From a virus: DNA of 54,087 nucleotides. Shown here in pieces: positions 24,020 through 33,209 of the stretch (position 1 is the stretch's first letter; each line of letters begins with the position of its first letter). The notes beneath the pieces were generated by a model. It was not told the DNA's origin and did no database searches. It saw nothing but the letters and a program-made list of their open reading frames with translations. The position numbers and the translations under genes are program-made. The stretch covers positions 1 to 54,087 of the IMG/VR virus record IMGVR_UViG_3300046777_000758; one strand, written 5' to 3'.

Positions 24020-24454
24020 TCAGAATTTTAATTTTACTTTCTGTTCTATTGACTTAATTTTTGAATTAATGTCTTCTTTTTTATTTTGTGCTGGTCTTCC
24101 CGGCACTCTAGTATTAAAGAATTCAATCATCTCATAAATGTCTGATTCTTCATAGTAGCGCCAGTTTTCATAGCTTTTATACTTTTCACCAAATTTGTTT
24201 GGTGAAGGTATAAGATTTTTTTTCTCATACTTTCTTAGGGTATCAGATCTTTTCTCTACAATCTTCGCAACTTCTCCAACCGTATAAAGACGGAGAAGCA
24301 GAATTTCGCATTGCTCGTATGGTATCAGAATCAATTCGCCATTATCTAGTCTTTCGGCAAAAATTTTATTGGAATTTTTACTTATTTTTTTCAATTTAAC
24401 GATGGTGTCTGAATACCTATAGAACTTATTCAGTACTGGTTTTCTTGTTAACAT
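24020..24454 (-). CDS. MerR-like helix-turn-helix protein
   Basis: The 144-aa product has a MerR-type winged helix in its middle: LYTVGEVAKIVEKRSDTLRK, YEKKNLIPSP and WRYYEESDIYEMI. The first 50 residues form an extra beta-rich segment rich in Lys, and the C terminus is a basic coiled coil (EDINSKIKSIEQKVKLKF). The placing of the helix-turn-helix in the centre rather than at the N terminus is unusual for MerR. It probably regulates early phage transcription or works with host RNA polymerase. It overlaps the zinc-ribbon gene by 29 nt. Confidence 0.75.
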   Translation of the reverse strand: MLTRKPVLNKFYRYSDTIVKLKKISKNSNKIFAERLDNGELILIPYEQCEILLLRLYTVGEVAKIVEKRSDTLRKYEKKNLIPSPNKFGEKYKSYENWRYYEESDIYEMIEFFNTRVPGRPAQNKKEDINSKIKSIEQKVKLKF

Positions 24455-24638
24455 TTACAACAATCTTTTCCTGATTTAGCTTCTCCAGAAATTGATTTAG
24501 TCGATCAACCTCAATATCTTTTGTATCACTGCATATTACACATGTAACATCAATGTAGTAGGTTCCATATGCATAATACGGATCTCCAATAAATTTTAGA
24601 CCTCCACACTTTTTGCATTTAAGTTTTCTACTATTCAT
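24426..24638 (-). CDS. Zinc-ribbon protein
   Basis: The 70-aa product has two CxxC knuckles, C8-C11 (CKKC) and C33-C36 (CVIC), spaced by 21 residues, which makes a plain zinc ribbon. The C-terminal half is helical. Such small ribbons commonly bind nucleic acid or RNA polymerase. It lies directly after the metallophosphoesterase (one-base gap) and before the MerR-like gene, which suggests a regulatory group. No closer function is visible. Confidence 0.7.
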   Translation of the reverse strand: MNSRKLKCKKCGGLKFIGDPYYAYGTYYIDVTCVICSDTKDIEVDRLNQFLEKLNQEKIVVNVNKKTSTE

Positions 24639-24639
24639 A

Positions 24640-25806
24640 TCAGTCCAGCCAGCATGTATATTCAGCAGTTACAATCCCCTTTTCTGGGTGAACAAACATC
24701 AATGGTTGTGAGGCTTTACCGATAGCAGCAAGGCTTTCCATTGCATAGGTATTTGTAGATTCAGGACTACCTGAGATACGGCATTGAACACTATTGAATG
24801 TCATCTTAGTAGGTGTATGGAAATGTCCAAAATAAACATCATCAAAGTCTTCTTCAATAGCTCCGACTTTCCATCCATAGATTTTCTTCTGGAAAGAATA
24901 CAGGGTTGAGAGACTACCAAACTGATCACCATGAATTAACAATGACTTATAGTTTCCAATTGTATCAATTGCATACCAGTTTCTTTCTCCACGACCATCT
25001 GGAATGACGAACTTAATTCTTTTTTCATTCTCAAACATAAGTTGAACAATTCGATAGAGCATTCTATCGCCATTTGTTTCTGGGTCATGATCTCTACGAG
25101 CTCTGCCACCGATAGAGCCATGATTACCAATGACTCCAACGAATGTAACAGTCTCAAAATTTTCTAACATCTTTGTCAAGAAGTTCTTAATAATTCTTGG
25201 ACCATCAACTGTAATTTGTCTATACAAACCACCGTCAACTAGGAAGCTTTGACCGGGGAAGATTAACTCTCCTTCAACAATGTCACCTAATGCCCATACA
25301 TGTAAATGCTTAACTGGATGTTCTGCTCTTTGAATTTCTGTAAGTCTAATTACAGTATCAGCATATTGCTCAATTCTTTTTTCACATATTTCAGAATTAT
25401 ATGTAGGTGTTACTTTTGCCAACTGCCAGTCTGCAATTACAGCAACAGCAACTTCTTCTGAGTGCTTTCTCTTATCCTTTACTGGAGGTGGAACTCTATC
25501 AATCTTATTATCTTTGATATCTTCCTTAACAGCACGATAAACAGCATCTGCAATTGCATCTTGCTTTGTCTTGACTTTTTCGTACTCTTGCAAAAGCTTT
25601 GCATACGAAACTTTCAATTCAGATTCAGTTGTCGGTGCTTTGCCAACAATAGGATTTACTGGCACATCTACCAATCCATTTTCTTTTCTGAACTTGCATA
25701 ATCCAAGAGAGTCAATTGACTTACGGCAACTTGGATCTGCGTATTTTTGGTTTTGGGTATTTGGTTCAAAGGTCTGATTACAGCCTTCTGCTCCACATTC
25801 TTTCAT
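24640..25806 (-). CDS. Metallophosphoesterase, Mre11/SbcD-like, with zinc-ribbon head
   Basis: The 388-aa protein has calcineurin-type metal motifs in order: IADWQL (D126), ALGDIVEGE (D175), GNHG (N228-H229), IHGDQFG (H292) and GHFH (327-330). This arrangement is that of DNA-processing phosphoesterases such as SbcD/Mre11. No Rad50/SbcC partner is seen in the window. The N-terminal 40 residues carry C4, C9 and C27 in a ribbon like that at 7204-7515 but with one cysteine replaced. AAAGGAG precedes the ATG, and a TGN-TATGAT box lies just upstream, so it probably opens the replication transcript. Confidence 0.85.
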   Translation of the reverse strand: MKECGAEGCNQTFEPNTQNQKYADPSCRKSIDSLGLCKFRKENGLVDVPVNPIVGKAPTTESELKVSYAKLLQEYEKVKTKQDAIADAVYRAVKEDIKDNKIDRVPPPVKDKRKHSEEVAVAVIADWQLAKVTPTYNSEICEKRIEQYADTVIRLTEIQRAEHPVKHLHVWALGDIVEGELIFPGQSFLVDGGLYRQITVDGPRIIKNFLTKMLENFETVTFVGVIGNHGSIGGRARRDHDPETNGDRMLYRIVQLMFENEKRIKFVIPDGRGERNWYAIDTIGNYKSLLIHGDQFGSLSTLYSFQKKIYGWKVGAIEEDFDDVYFGHFHTPTKMTFNSVQCRISGSPESTNTYAMESLAAIGKASQPLMFVHPEKGIVTAEYTCWLD

Positions 25807-25830
25807 TCGGACTCCTTTACAGTCCCGAAT

Positions 25831-25839
25831 ATCATACCA
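25831..25839 (-). promoter_or_regulatory. Putative extended -10 promoter of the replication operon
   Basis: On the minus strand TGGTATGAT lies 24 nt before the ATG at 25806, with AAAGGAG between them. No clear -35 is seen. It is in one of the few real gaps in this part of the map. Confidence 0.4.
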
Positions 25840-25847
25840 TAGGATAT

Positions 25848-26291
25848 TTAGAGATTTGGTCGCTTTAATCTATTTTCTATTGGTTTATTTTGAGCATGAT
25901 TTCTTTTTTTAGTATGAGGTTTTGTGTTTTTAACAGTCTCTCTCATCTTCTTTTTTCTTGACTCTGAGGCTTTATGCCCTTCTTTATGTACAGCGCTATG
26001 CTCGGAGTGTGTACAAAGAAATAAGTTATCTAGTCTATTGTCAATCTTTATTTCATTAATGTGGTGAACGGTTTCCCAAGGTTCTAGATAGCGACCTAAG
26101 TATTCTTCCATTACCAATCTATGCTCATACGCATAGCCGCGAATGTTTCTCGGATGATCAGTTTTAAGGACTCTTACATACCCTTTATCATCAATATATT
26201 TTCCACCTTGATAATTGGCGCTATCCTCACCGGCTGGCTGGCTGTCTGTCCACTTTACATCTTTTCTTTTAGATGCAAGTTCTCTAGGCAT
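25848..26291 (-). CDS. HNH endonuclease (homing type)
   Basis: The 147-aa product has the HNH_3 core YEHRLVMEEYLGRYLEPWE, VHHINEIKIDNRLDNL and CTHSEHSAVH. The VHH, N and H residues form the beta-beta-alpha metal site. The N-terminal part (YQGGKYIDDKGYVRVL) is the NUMOD-like strand pair that often precedes it, and the C terminus is a basic tail. It is a free-standing gene between the tail module and the replication module, a typical landing place for a homing endonuclease. No intron or split gene is seen beside it. Confidence 0.88.
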   Translation of the reverse strand: MPRELASKRKDVKWTDSQPAGEDSANYQGGKYIDDKGYVRVLKTDHPRNIRGYAYEHRLVMEEYLGRYLEPWETVHHINEIKIDNRLDNLFLCTHSEHSAVHKEGHKASESRKKKMRETVKNTKPHTKKRNHAQNKPIENRLKRPNL

Positions 26292-26293
26292 AA

Positions 26294-26980
26294 TTATGCA
26301 ATTCCACCGATATCTTCAATATAAAATTGCATTTGTCCACTTGAACCAAGAACAGTCCAACCAGTTGAGTTTGTCATATTACCAGAAGGGCCAACAGTTC
26401 TTTGTAATTCAACAAAATAACTACCATTTACCACTTGTGAGTCACCTTGAAAAACATAAGAATATGTTCCAGCTCCAAAAATAATTTCAGGTCTTATACC
26501 TAATGAATCTACTTGATCATATGTTAAATCAGTTGTAGGTTTAGCAGCTACGCTATAAAAAGCTCCTATTCCAGAACTTAAAACAAACTGAGAAACAATC
26601 GACCCTGCATTTGCAGTATTGCCTGTTCTAAATTTTATATAATAAGTACTATCTTCACCACCTGCATCTAGCTGCATAATACCAGGACATACAAATGTTA
26701 GTCTGTAATACCTAGATGAATCAAGTGTTACTCTATTATCGTAAGCTGTATTACCTGATGTTTCCTGAGTAAGAGCGATTATTTTTGTGTTAGAAAATAT
26801 TGCGCCTACGCCATTACTTACATCACCAACGCCAGTTCTAATTCTTAGAATTCCATTTGGTTTATCACTGCTAACAATTTTTACTTGGTCAATGTTTGTT
26901 GACATTTGATTAAGACGAACACTTGTAATCGGGGTTGTATCCGACCATGAAACAATTGAGTAGTTAGTATATTCAGCCAT
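26294..26980 (-). CDS. Beta-rich virion protein, probable tail component
   Basis: The 228-aa product is rich in Ser, Thr, Gly and beta-branched residues, with SSRYYRLTFVCPGIMQLDAGG and a C-terminal strand MQFYIEDIG. Composition and the position at the end of the tail module suggest a small jelly-roll or C1q-like receptor-binding or decoration protein. The N terminus (VSWSDTTPITSVRLNQMSTN) looks like an attachment segment. No catalytic motif is seen. A TATAAT box 8 nt before its ATG suggests separate, perhaps leaderless, transcription. Confidence 0.65.
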   Translation of the reverse strand: MAEYTNYSIVSWSDTTPITSVRLNQMSTNIDQVKIVSSDKPNGILRIRTGVGDVSNGVGAIFSNTKIIALTQETSGNTAYDNRVTLDSSRYYRLTFVCPGIMQLDAGGEDSTYYIKFRTGNTANAGSIVSQFVLSSGIGAFYSVAAKPTTDLTYDQVDSLGIRPEIIFGAGTYSYVFQGDSQVVNGSYFVELQRTVGPSGNMTNSTGWTVLGSSGQMQFYIEDIGGIA

Positions 26981-26994
26981 ATCTATCTATTATA
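26981..26994 (-). promoter_or_regulatory. Putative near-leaderless promoter, perfect TATAAT
   Basis: On the minus strand TATAAT is followed by AGATAGAT and then the ATG at 26980. No Shine-Dalgarno sequence is present between them. Confidence 0.4.
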
Positions 26995-28285
26995 CATCCT
27001 CTAGAGCCTGTAATCTAGCCTCTAAAGCGTCTATTTTAGTCATCAACATTTTAATACCAGCAGTCAAAATAGGTGTTATTTTTGAATAATCAACTTGCTG
27101 ATGTTTTGGAGTACCATCTTCATTTATTCCATCCTTTTCACCAGATACTGCATATGGAATAATTTCCTGAATTTCGTGAGCAATAAAACCATGCGACCAT
27201 TGATCAGGGTCAGATACCCAATTAAATTTAACTGGTTTTAACTTATTCAAAATTTCTTCTATATTTGAAATAATTTCAATATTTGTTTTTAATCTATAAT
27301 CAGAACCTGTATTGTAAGCTACTGCTGTATTTGATACAGTAATACTTGCAATTGTAGAACCTTTTCTTCTAAAAGTAAGAACATCCTGTGCAACATTATT
27401 ATTTGTAGTTTCATTTAAAACAAGACATGAACCCGGTCTAGTAAATGTTGCAAATCCAGAATTTGATAACCAACCTCCAGATGAATTAGCACCACCAGTT
27501 GATTGGTTTTCGCTAGTGCCAATACCAGCACTTGTAGTAACAAAAAGTTGATCAATGTTTGCTTCACCTGTAATATTTAAATAACTAGACAAGACACCAG
27601 AAGCTTCTAGAGATGTGGTTTTATTTGCTCCATCAATGTCACTTGTTAATGTAATTCCATTAGAATCAATTAACACATCATAATAATAATCAGGAGTAAG
27701 AAAACCAGCAGGGGTATATGTATGCAGGTTCATCACTCCATTGCTATAGAGTGATGAATAATTGGCATTAAGAGTTGGAGTTTGTCCAGCATATATAGCA
27801 GTATTGCTTAATGTCCATCCTGCAATTGTTCCAGTGTTTGAAACAATTGTTCCTCGCACTGTTGCATTCCCAAATTCTGCAAACCCATTTGAATGGATTG
27901 ACCATCCAGATGTATTTGCTACATAGTTATTACTACTAATAACATTATTAATTAATACAATATTTGCAGACAATTCTTTTGCAGTAATTGTATTTGAAGC
28001 AATCTCATTTGCCGTAATAGCATTAGCCTGTATTCGAATGCCTCTAGGATTTAGCACCCTGTCTTCAATAGCGTCAACTATAAAACTTTTAAGACTTTCA
28101 AGGTTTCTTTCCTGCATATTTCTTCTTACAGAACCCGGAGAGCCTAGCGGATACACAACAAAATCTGACATTGAGTACTTTGTATAATCAATTAATGAAG
28201 ATGTAAGGCCATCATGTTTATGACCGATATCTCTTTTAAAAATAACTTGATTTTCATTAATATTAATCTTTGGATCAATTGCCAT
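26990..28285 (-). CDS. Tail fibre or spike with S74 intramolecular chaperone
   Basis: The 431-aa product ends in a peptidase S74 domain: SDYRLK with S328 and K333 as the autocleavage dyad, followed by LKPVKFNWV, HGFIAHEIQEIIPYAVSG and a C-terminal coiled coil LMTKIDALEARLQALE. This domain helps trimeric beta-helical fibres fold and then cuts itself off. The middle contains short repeated strands typical of such fibres. I use the ATG at 28285 because GGAAGGTGG precedes it and it overlaps the upstream stop. A start at 28357 would overlap the hub gene by 73 nt. It is a strong receptor-binding candidate. Confidence 0.88.
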   Translation of the reverse strand: MAIDPKININENQVIFKRDIGHKHDGLTSSLIDYTKYSMSDFVVYPLGSPGSVRRNMQERNLESLKSFIVDAIEDRVLNPRGIRIQANAITANEIASNTITAKELSANIVLINNVISSNNYVANTSGWSIHSNGFAEFGNATVRGTIVSNTGTIAGWTLSNTAIYAGQTPTLNANYSSLYSNGVMNLHTYTPAGFLTPDYYYDVLIDSNGITLTSDIDGANKTTSLEASGVLSSYLNITGEANIDQLFVTTSAGIGTSENQSTGGANSSGGWLSNSGFATFTRPGSCLVLNETTNNNVAQDVLTFRRKGSTIASITVSNTAVAYNTGSDYRLKTNIEIISNIEEILNKLKPVKFNWVSDPDQWSHGFIAHEIQEIIPYAVSGEKDGINEDGTPKHQQVDYSKITPILTAGIKMLMTKIDALEARLQALEDV

Positions 28286-31200
28286 TAAACCACCTTCCTT
28301 AATGTAAGACTCTGAGTTAACGTATCTCCATACCCAAATTCTTGAGATATAACCCAATAATCCTGATTTGTAATATCAAAAGCATCAAAAGACGATATTC
28401 TAATTCTATCACCTAATTGAATTTTTGGTACACACATTGTATTTATTGTAATAATTGGAACAGGTTCACTCATTTTTTCAATTATAAAAGAAGCAAGTTG
28501 TTGAGCATGTTCTTCTGTTGTAATATATGGGCTTTCAATTACTAATTCTTTTAATCCATATTTACGAACATTTTCTGATATTGATTCCTTTTTCTCAGTT
28601 ATCTGTGCATTATTTAATGTTGCAACTACTGGCACTCCATAAATTGCAAAAGAAGATTCTATATTTGATCTAGGATCTTCGCCCTGAACATATATGTGAC
28701 TATCGTATGCAACATTAGAAGAAGCAGCAATTATTAATCTTGCTGTATATGGGTTGCTTTCAAATTTAACAATATCAATTGTATTAGGTTCATCATCAAC
28801 AATGCCTGTTGCTATTGGGAACAGTACTGTAGCAGCTGGTTTTTTATCATATGTAACTTCATAATATCTAGCCTCTCTAATTTTTGTATTATTAGCCGCA
28901 ACATTTCCAAGAATTGGAGTTCCAAACTTTCCTCTCTCAACATTCAAGAAGTAGTTTTCACTCTTAGAACCATATCTGACGATTTCAGTTTGATCATCTT
29001 TTGTAAAAGCAAGATAACCAACATTAGGAAAAACAGGGTTGCTAGTTGTTGATACATGAATTCCTGTATCTGAAGTTAGGATATTTGTTACAAGTCTTAC
29101 AACGCCTAAAGTAGTTTTATCGTTCAATGACCATAAAATTTCTGAATCATTAGAAAGCTTGCTAACCGATGATATTTTGACAACAACCTTATTTGTCTGT
29201 AATTGAACATTCAAATTTCCGTCAACAATGTTAGTTGAATCACTAAAAGTATATTGAATATTAGCATGCTGATCTATTGTAGTTTCAAAAAATCTATTAT
29301 AATGCTCATACCTTGCGTAACTTTCTTCATCAATATAAAACCTTCCTAAATCTGCTAATGTAATTTCATCAATAGCACCTCGAATATGTTCTTGCTCTGA
29401 ATAAATAAATGGGAATGTAGCAGTATATGCTATTTTTGAAGATATATATCGCTCTTTAATTTCATCATTTGTTAAACAATTTTTATATATGGCAAACTCA
29501 TCAATAATAAATTCCCTAGTTGTAGAAGGGGCATTTTCTGTACCAGCACTAAATGATGCACCCCTTCCTCCAATCGTCAAATCAGATGAATTTAGAACGA
29601 CATTACCATTTACAGTATCAGTATCTTTTAAATCTCCATTTATATAATATGACAAAAGATTTGTATTTGCATTATAAGTTACTGCAATATAATAAAATTC
29701 AGACTGAAGCAAGTCTGTTGTGTCCGAAACAGATGCAGTTGTTGTTGTAGGGCCTGTGGTTTTTATCTTAAAACCATGACTTGAATTGTCGTTATAAAAA
29801 AATTCAAAACCATTTGCTGGGTTACTATTTGCCCATGATGATAGGTACTCTCCATCGCCAGTTGAGAAATGACCATCATTAAATTTAGCAACTAATTCAA
29901 TTGTAAAATCTTCTTCAGTTATGGCTATTGAATTATGATTTGGAACTCTTATATATGCACCATCAATCAATAAAATTCCCTTATTGCCATCTCCAGATTG
30001 AATTTCACTTGAATAATTCAATTGAGCATTAGCCTGTATAAAAGCATCGTTTTGATGGTGATTTTCTGCTATATCATCTCTAGAATATGAAGATGGTACA
30101 GTACCAGTTAAGTTTCTTGAACCCAAGCCATCTCTTGCGACAACAGATCTAAAACGAGATGCCGGTAACAGTGTCTTTGTTGCAGAAATAAGACTATGAA
30201 GACTAATTGAAAAATTAGCATCTCCATAACCATGAAAAAATTCAATCCTCAGCCTGTATGGATTACCTGCAATCAGCGTAAGAGGAATTGACTCAATTGA
30301 TACCGATACATTTTCTTTATTAGATTCACCAATCAAAAGGTCATCAAGATATATTCTTCCACCGCCATAAGCAATATCTAAAACCAATTTTTGAGAACCA
30401 TTATTTACCGGAAAATAGTAGCCATCTATGACTCCATTAAAATACTTTGTATACGTAACTGAGTTAAGTGTGCTTTCAAAAATATAATTAACTAAATTAA
30501 CACCATATTTAATAGGAGATAAGATGTCAGTATTATCTGGAATGCTAACATCTGCTGAGTTAACTATTTTATCGGGAGCAGCATAGATAGCTTCACCTTT
30601 AATTCTTTCTTCAACTGATATATTCTTTTCAAGAACATCTGCTTTAATTGTTTTATAATTATATTCAGAGCCAGCTCTGGCACCCCAAAATCTTGCTCGT
30701 AATCCCGGCTCTAATGTTGTTGCTACACCATTTCTGTCAATTGAGTCTTCGCTGAATGAATACCTCAGAACTCCGCCAAGTTGAGATACACCTTTGCTAT
30801 ATGGAAGATTATGTATAAAGTCTGCTTTGGGAAAGTTTCTTCTCATCAAAAGATTCTGAACTGCTTCACTCATCACTTTATTTTCAAGAAGGAAGCCATT
30901 AGTCAACTTCTTTTCAGTTAAGAACTTAGACCAATCACTTGCTTGCATTGTGACGGTCATAGAACCTGTATCAGCAGTCCATTCATCAACATAGAATGTT
31001 CCCATTGCTACATATTCATATGGATCAAAATGAATTAAAGAACCAGCGGTATGAGTGTTTGCATCTGTTTGCTGAACACCTCTTTCTGTAACACTTAATG
31101 TATTTGTAGAAGTTACGGCATTACATAGAATAATTTCTCTGTTCTCTTTGTCTGGGTTTATTGTAATAATAAAATTATTACCAGAACCTCCAGATGGAAA

Positions 31201-32220
31201 AATATCCGAATTCATTACTGAGATTGTGTTTGCAGAATTGCTTAAATTTGATCTCAGTGTCGTTGTTAAAAGAGTGTCATTTGTTTTTTTAATTCTCCAT
31301 CCAGTTGAAACAGTAACTTTCAAGTCTTTCTTCATATATTTTCCATATGTAGAAGAATTGTTAAAAACACTCCAGTCTTTATTGGCATTATCCAATTTTA
31401 TTGTAATTTTAGGTGTCTGAGTACCACCGATAGGAAGACTGCTTTCATGCACATCCCTCGCTCTTGACACAGAGTAATCAATTACATAATCAGTTATATC
31501 GACTTCAAAGATTGGAGAGACTTCATGTATTCTTGCATAATCTAAACCATTTTTTGTTGAAATTATTGTTAATTCAACTCTTGTTGCAAGATAGTTTGAA
31601 GATATGGCATTAACGCTATTTAGATATATGTCTTTATAATAATCATCATCTTCAAATACAACTGTTTGATCAAGAATATCAACTAATGATGAATTTTTAA
31701 CTTTTATTCTAAAAGATTTAACTTGACCATAATACTCAGAAGTAGTTACTCTAATCTTATTAACTTTTCTTTCTTCAAATGCATATGTTATAACTGGGGA
31801 TGACGCAAAGACACCGTTTGCTTGACTTCTTGTTTTAGACCACCACCCAAATTCATAATCTCCATCAAGATTATTATCGGTATCAAGAGTTGTTGGCATA
31901 CAATGCCAACTTCCATCTGCTGTAATAATTTTCCCTTTTTTATCTAAGGCATCAGTTACAGCCCATGTAAAAGACTCTCTTTCATAGCCGTTAATGATTT
32001 GTTGCTCTGAGAAGTAGTAGCCAATTGAGCCTTCTGATTTTACAATATGAGCATCAGAGTTAGTAATATTTGCATTAGCAGTTAAAACATTTGCAAGAGT
32101 AATGTGACGACTATCTAATAAGTCAATAATAACCTTTGGTTTAACATTTTGGGCAGGAGATTGTATAGCAGAATTAAAATAATTTGATAAATTTGCTCCA
32201 TATGTATTCTTTGTTAACAT
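28285..32220 (-). CDS. Tail hub-like protein with PA14-like and LamG-like domains
   Basis: This is a 1311-aa virion protein. Roughly: residues 1-430 are beta-rich with a discoidin-like start. Residues 500-680 look PA14-like (LRARFWGARAG, then FNGVIDGYYFP and IYLDDLLIGES). Residues 745-925 look LamG/concanavalin-like (FTIELVAKFNDG, IDEFAIYKNCLTNDEIKERY). The last 120 residues (LGDRIRISSFDAFD, YGDTLTQSLTLRKV) resemble the hub part of tail proteins. PA14 and LamG domains usually bind carbohydrates, so this protein may join tail-tip structure and cell-wall binding. The domains are inserted before the hub-like end. No hydrolase motif is seen. Confidence 0.75.
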   Translation of the reverse strand: MLTKNTYGANLSNYFNSAIQSPAQNVKPKVIIDLLDSRHITLANVLTANANITNSDAHIVKSEGSIGYYFSEQQIINGYERESFTWAVTDALDKKGKIITADGSWHCMPTTLDTDNNLDGDYEFGWWSKTRSQANGVFASSPVITYAFEERKVNKIRVTTSEYYGQVKSFRIKVKNSSLVDILDQTVVFEDDDYYKDIYLNSVNAISSNYLATRVELTIISTKNGLDYARIHEVSPIFEVDITDYVIDYSVSRARDVHESSLPIGGTQTPKITIKLDNANKDWSVFNNSSTYGKYMKKDLKVTVSTGWRIKKTNDTLLTTTLRSNLSNSANTISVMNSDIFPSGGSGNNFIITINPDKENREIILCNAVTSTNTLSVTERGVQQTDANTHTAGSLIHFDPYEYVAMGTFYVDEWTADTGSMTVTMQASDWSKFLTEKKLTNGFLLENKVMSEAVQNLLMRRNFPKADFIHNLPYSKGVSQLGGVLRYSFSEDSIDRNGVATTLEPGLRARFWGARAGSEYNYKTIKADVLEKNISVEERIKGEAIYAAPDKIVNSADVSIPDNTDILSPIKYGVNLVNYIFESTLNSVTYTKYFNGVIDGYYFPVNNGSQKLVLDIAYGGGRIYLDDLLIGESNKENVSVSIESIPLTLIAGNPYRLRIEFFHGYGDANFSISLHSLISATKTLLPASRFRSVVARDGLGSRNLTGTVPSSYSRDDIAENHHQNDAFIQANAQLNYSSEIQSGDGNKGILLIDGAYIRVPNHNSIAITEEDFTIELVAKFNDGHFSTGDGEYLSSWANSNPANGFEFFYNDNSSHGFKIKTTGPTTTTASVSDTTDLLQSEFYYIAVTYNANTNLLSYYINGDLKDTDTVNGNVVLNSSDLTIGGRGASFSAGTENAPSTTREFIIDEFAIYKNCLTNDEIKERYISSKIAYTATFPFIYSEQEHIRGAIDEITLADLGRFYIDEESYARYEHYNRFFETTIDQHANIQYTFSDSTNIVDGNLNVQLQTNKVVVKISSVSKLSNDSEILWSLNDKTTLGVVRLVTNILTSDTGIHVSTTSNPVFPNVGYLAFTKDDQTEIVRYGSKSENYFLNVERGKFGTPILGNVAANNTKIREARYYEVTYDKKPAATVLFPIATGIVDDEPNTIDIVKFESNPYTARLIIAASSNVAYDSHIYVQGEDPRSNIESSFAIYGVPVVATLNNAQITEKKESISENVRKYGLKELVIESPYITTEEHAQQLASFIIEKMSEPVPIITINTMCVPKIQLGDRIRISSFDAFDITNQDYWVISQEFGYGDTLTQSLTLRKVV

Positions 32221-33209
32221 TATGCCTCTTCCAAACTTAAATTAAGTTGATACAAGTATACATCTTCCGAAAGGTATCTTCTTGACAAAGTTTCGCTATA
32301 TGTAGTGACAAATACAGTATATGTTGTTTCTGTATATGGGGTTGTGCCCGAAGCATCTAAATTTATGACTTTTAATTCATGTGCATCAGGATCTTCAGCA
32401 ATTGAACTTATGTAATCCCTGCCATGTCTAGAGTCTACGGTATCCTCCATTGCATTTGGAACATTGGCCCAGTTTATTGTAAAGTTTTTTCTACCCGAAC
32501 TTGTTGCTCTTTTATAATATCTACTTTTACGATTATTCCAATTTGAAGACTCTACAAAAACCGGTGACAAAGACTCTTCAAATGTTCTGCCATGATCTGT
32601 TAATGGTTTGCCATCAAGAATAAGAAGTGTTCTATGCGATGATGAATCAATGTATGAAGGGGAAAATCTAATTGGGGCATTTATAATTACTCTAGACTGT
32701 ATAGAGACTTGTTGTCTCATGTAACTAATCAACGTTGAATGAAAAGCAGGAATTGCAGTAATATTAGATGATGCAGATGCTTTAGCAATCTTTTTTGATG
32801 TTGGAGTTACAGTTGTTACAATATCAGCAAATGCAATAGCTGATGTAGTCTTTTTAACTGATACAGAGATATTTGAAGATACTGATACTGATGCAGAAGC
32901 GCTTGTTATTTTTTGAGTGCTTACTGATATTGTTGAAGTAACATTTACAACTGATAATACATGTAGAATCTCTGAGGGTATTGACTCAGATATTAATTCA
33001 ATTTGAATTTCAGATGCTGCTCCTATAACCTCTATTGCAGTGACACTATTAGAAGAACTTATTGAAATTGATGAAGATGCAGTAGCAACCCTAACTGCCG
33101 ATGTTGTTACATCAGAATTTATAGAGACTGTTGATTGAGCATTGGTTTGACCAATATAAAAGTCAATATCACTAAGTTTCGGACCTATCTCATAGTATTC
33201 ATCAGCCAT
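32220..33209 (-). CDS. Minor tail protein with Ser/Val/Thr-rich repeats
   Basis: The 329-aa product has two parts. Residues 20-150 are low-complexity, alternating Ser, Val, Thr and Ile (for example VSVSSNISVSVKK), probably an extended beta structure. Residues 180-329 form a domain with LLILDGKPLTDHGRTF, SRYYKRATSSGRKNFTINW and DSRHGRDYISSI. This domain is clearly paralogous to the next protein (33209-33628), which has matching ITEHNRK, RRYIKKNKKTFKLSF and GRAGRDFLKSI. The genes follow the tape measure, where distal tail proteins are usual. Confidence 0.65.
   Translation of the reverse strand: MADEYYEIGPKLSDIDFYIGQTNAQSTVSINSDVTTSAVRVATASSSISISSSNSVTAIEVIGAASEIQIELISESIPSEILHVLSVVNVTSTISVSTQKITSASASVSVSSNISVSVKKTTSAIAFADIVTTVTPTSKKIAKASASSNITAIPAFHSTLISYMRQQVSIQSRVIINAPIRFSPSYIDSSSHRTLLILDGKPLTDHGRTFEESLSPVFVESSNWNNRKSRYYKRATSSGRKNFTINWANVPNAMEDTVDSRHGRDYISSIAEDPDAHELKVINLDASGTTPYTETTYTVFVTTYSETLSRRYLSEDVYLYQLNLSLEEA

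Noticed and set aside
25848-26291. HNH gene as sign of an intron or split gene
   Set aside because: Neighbouring genes appear complete and no intron-like structure is evident; a free-standing homing endonuclease is sufficient.
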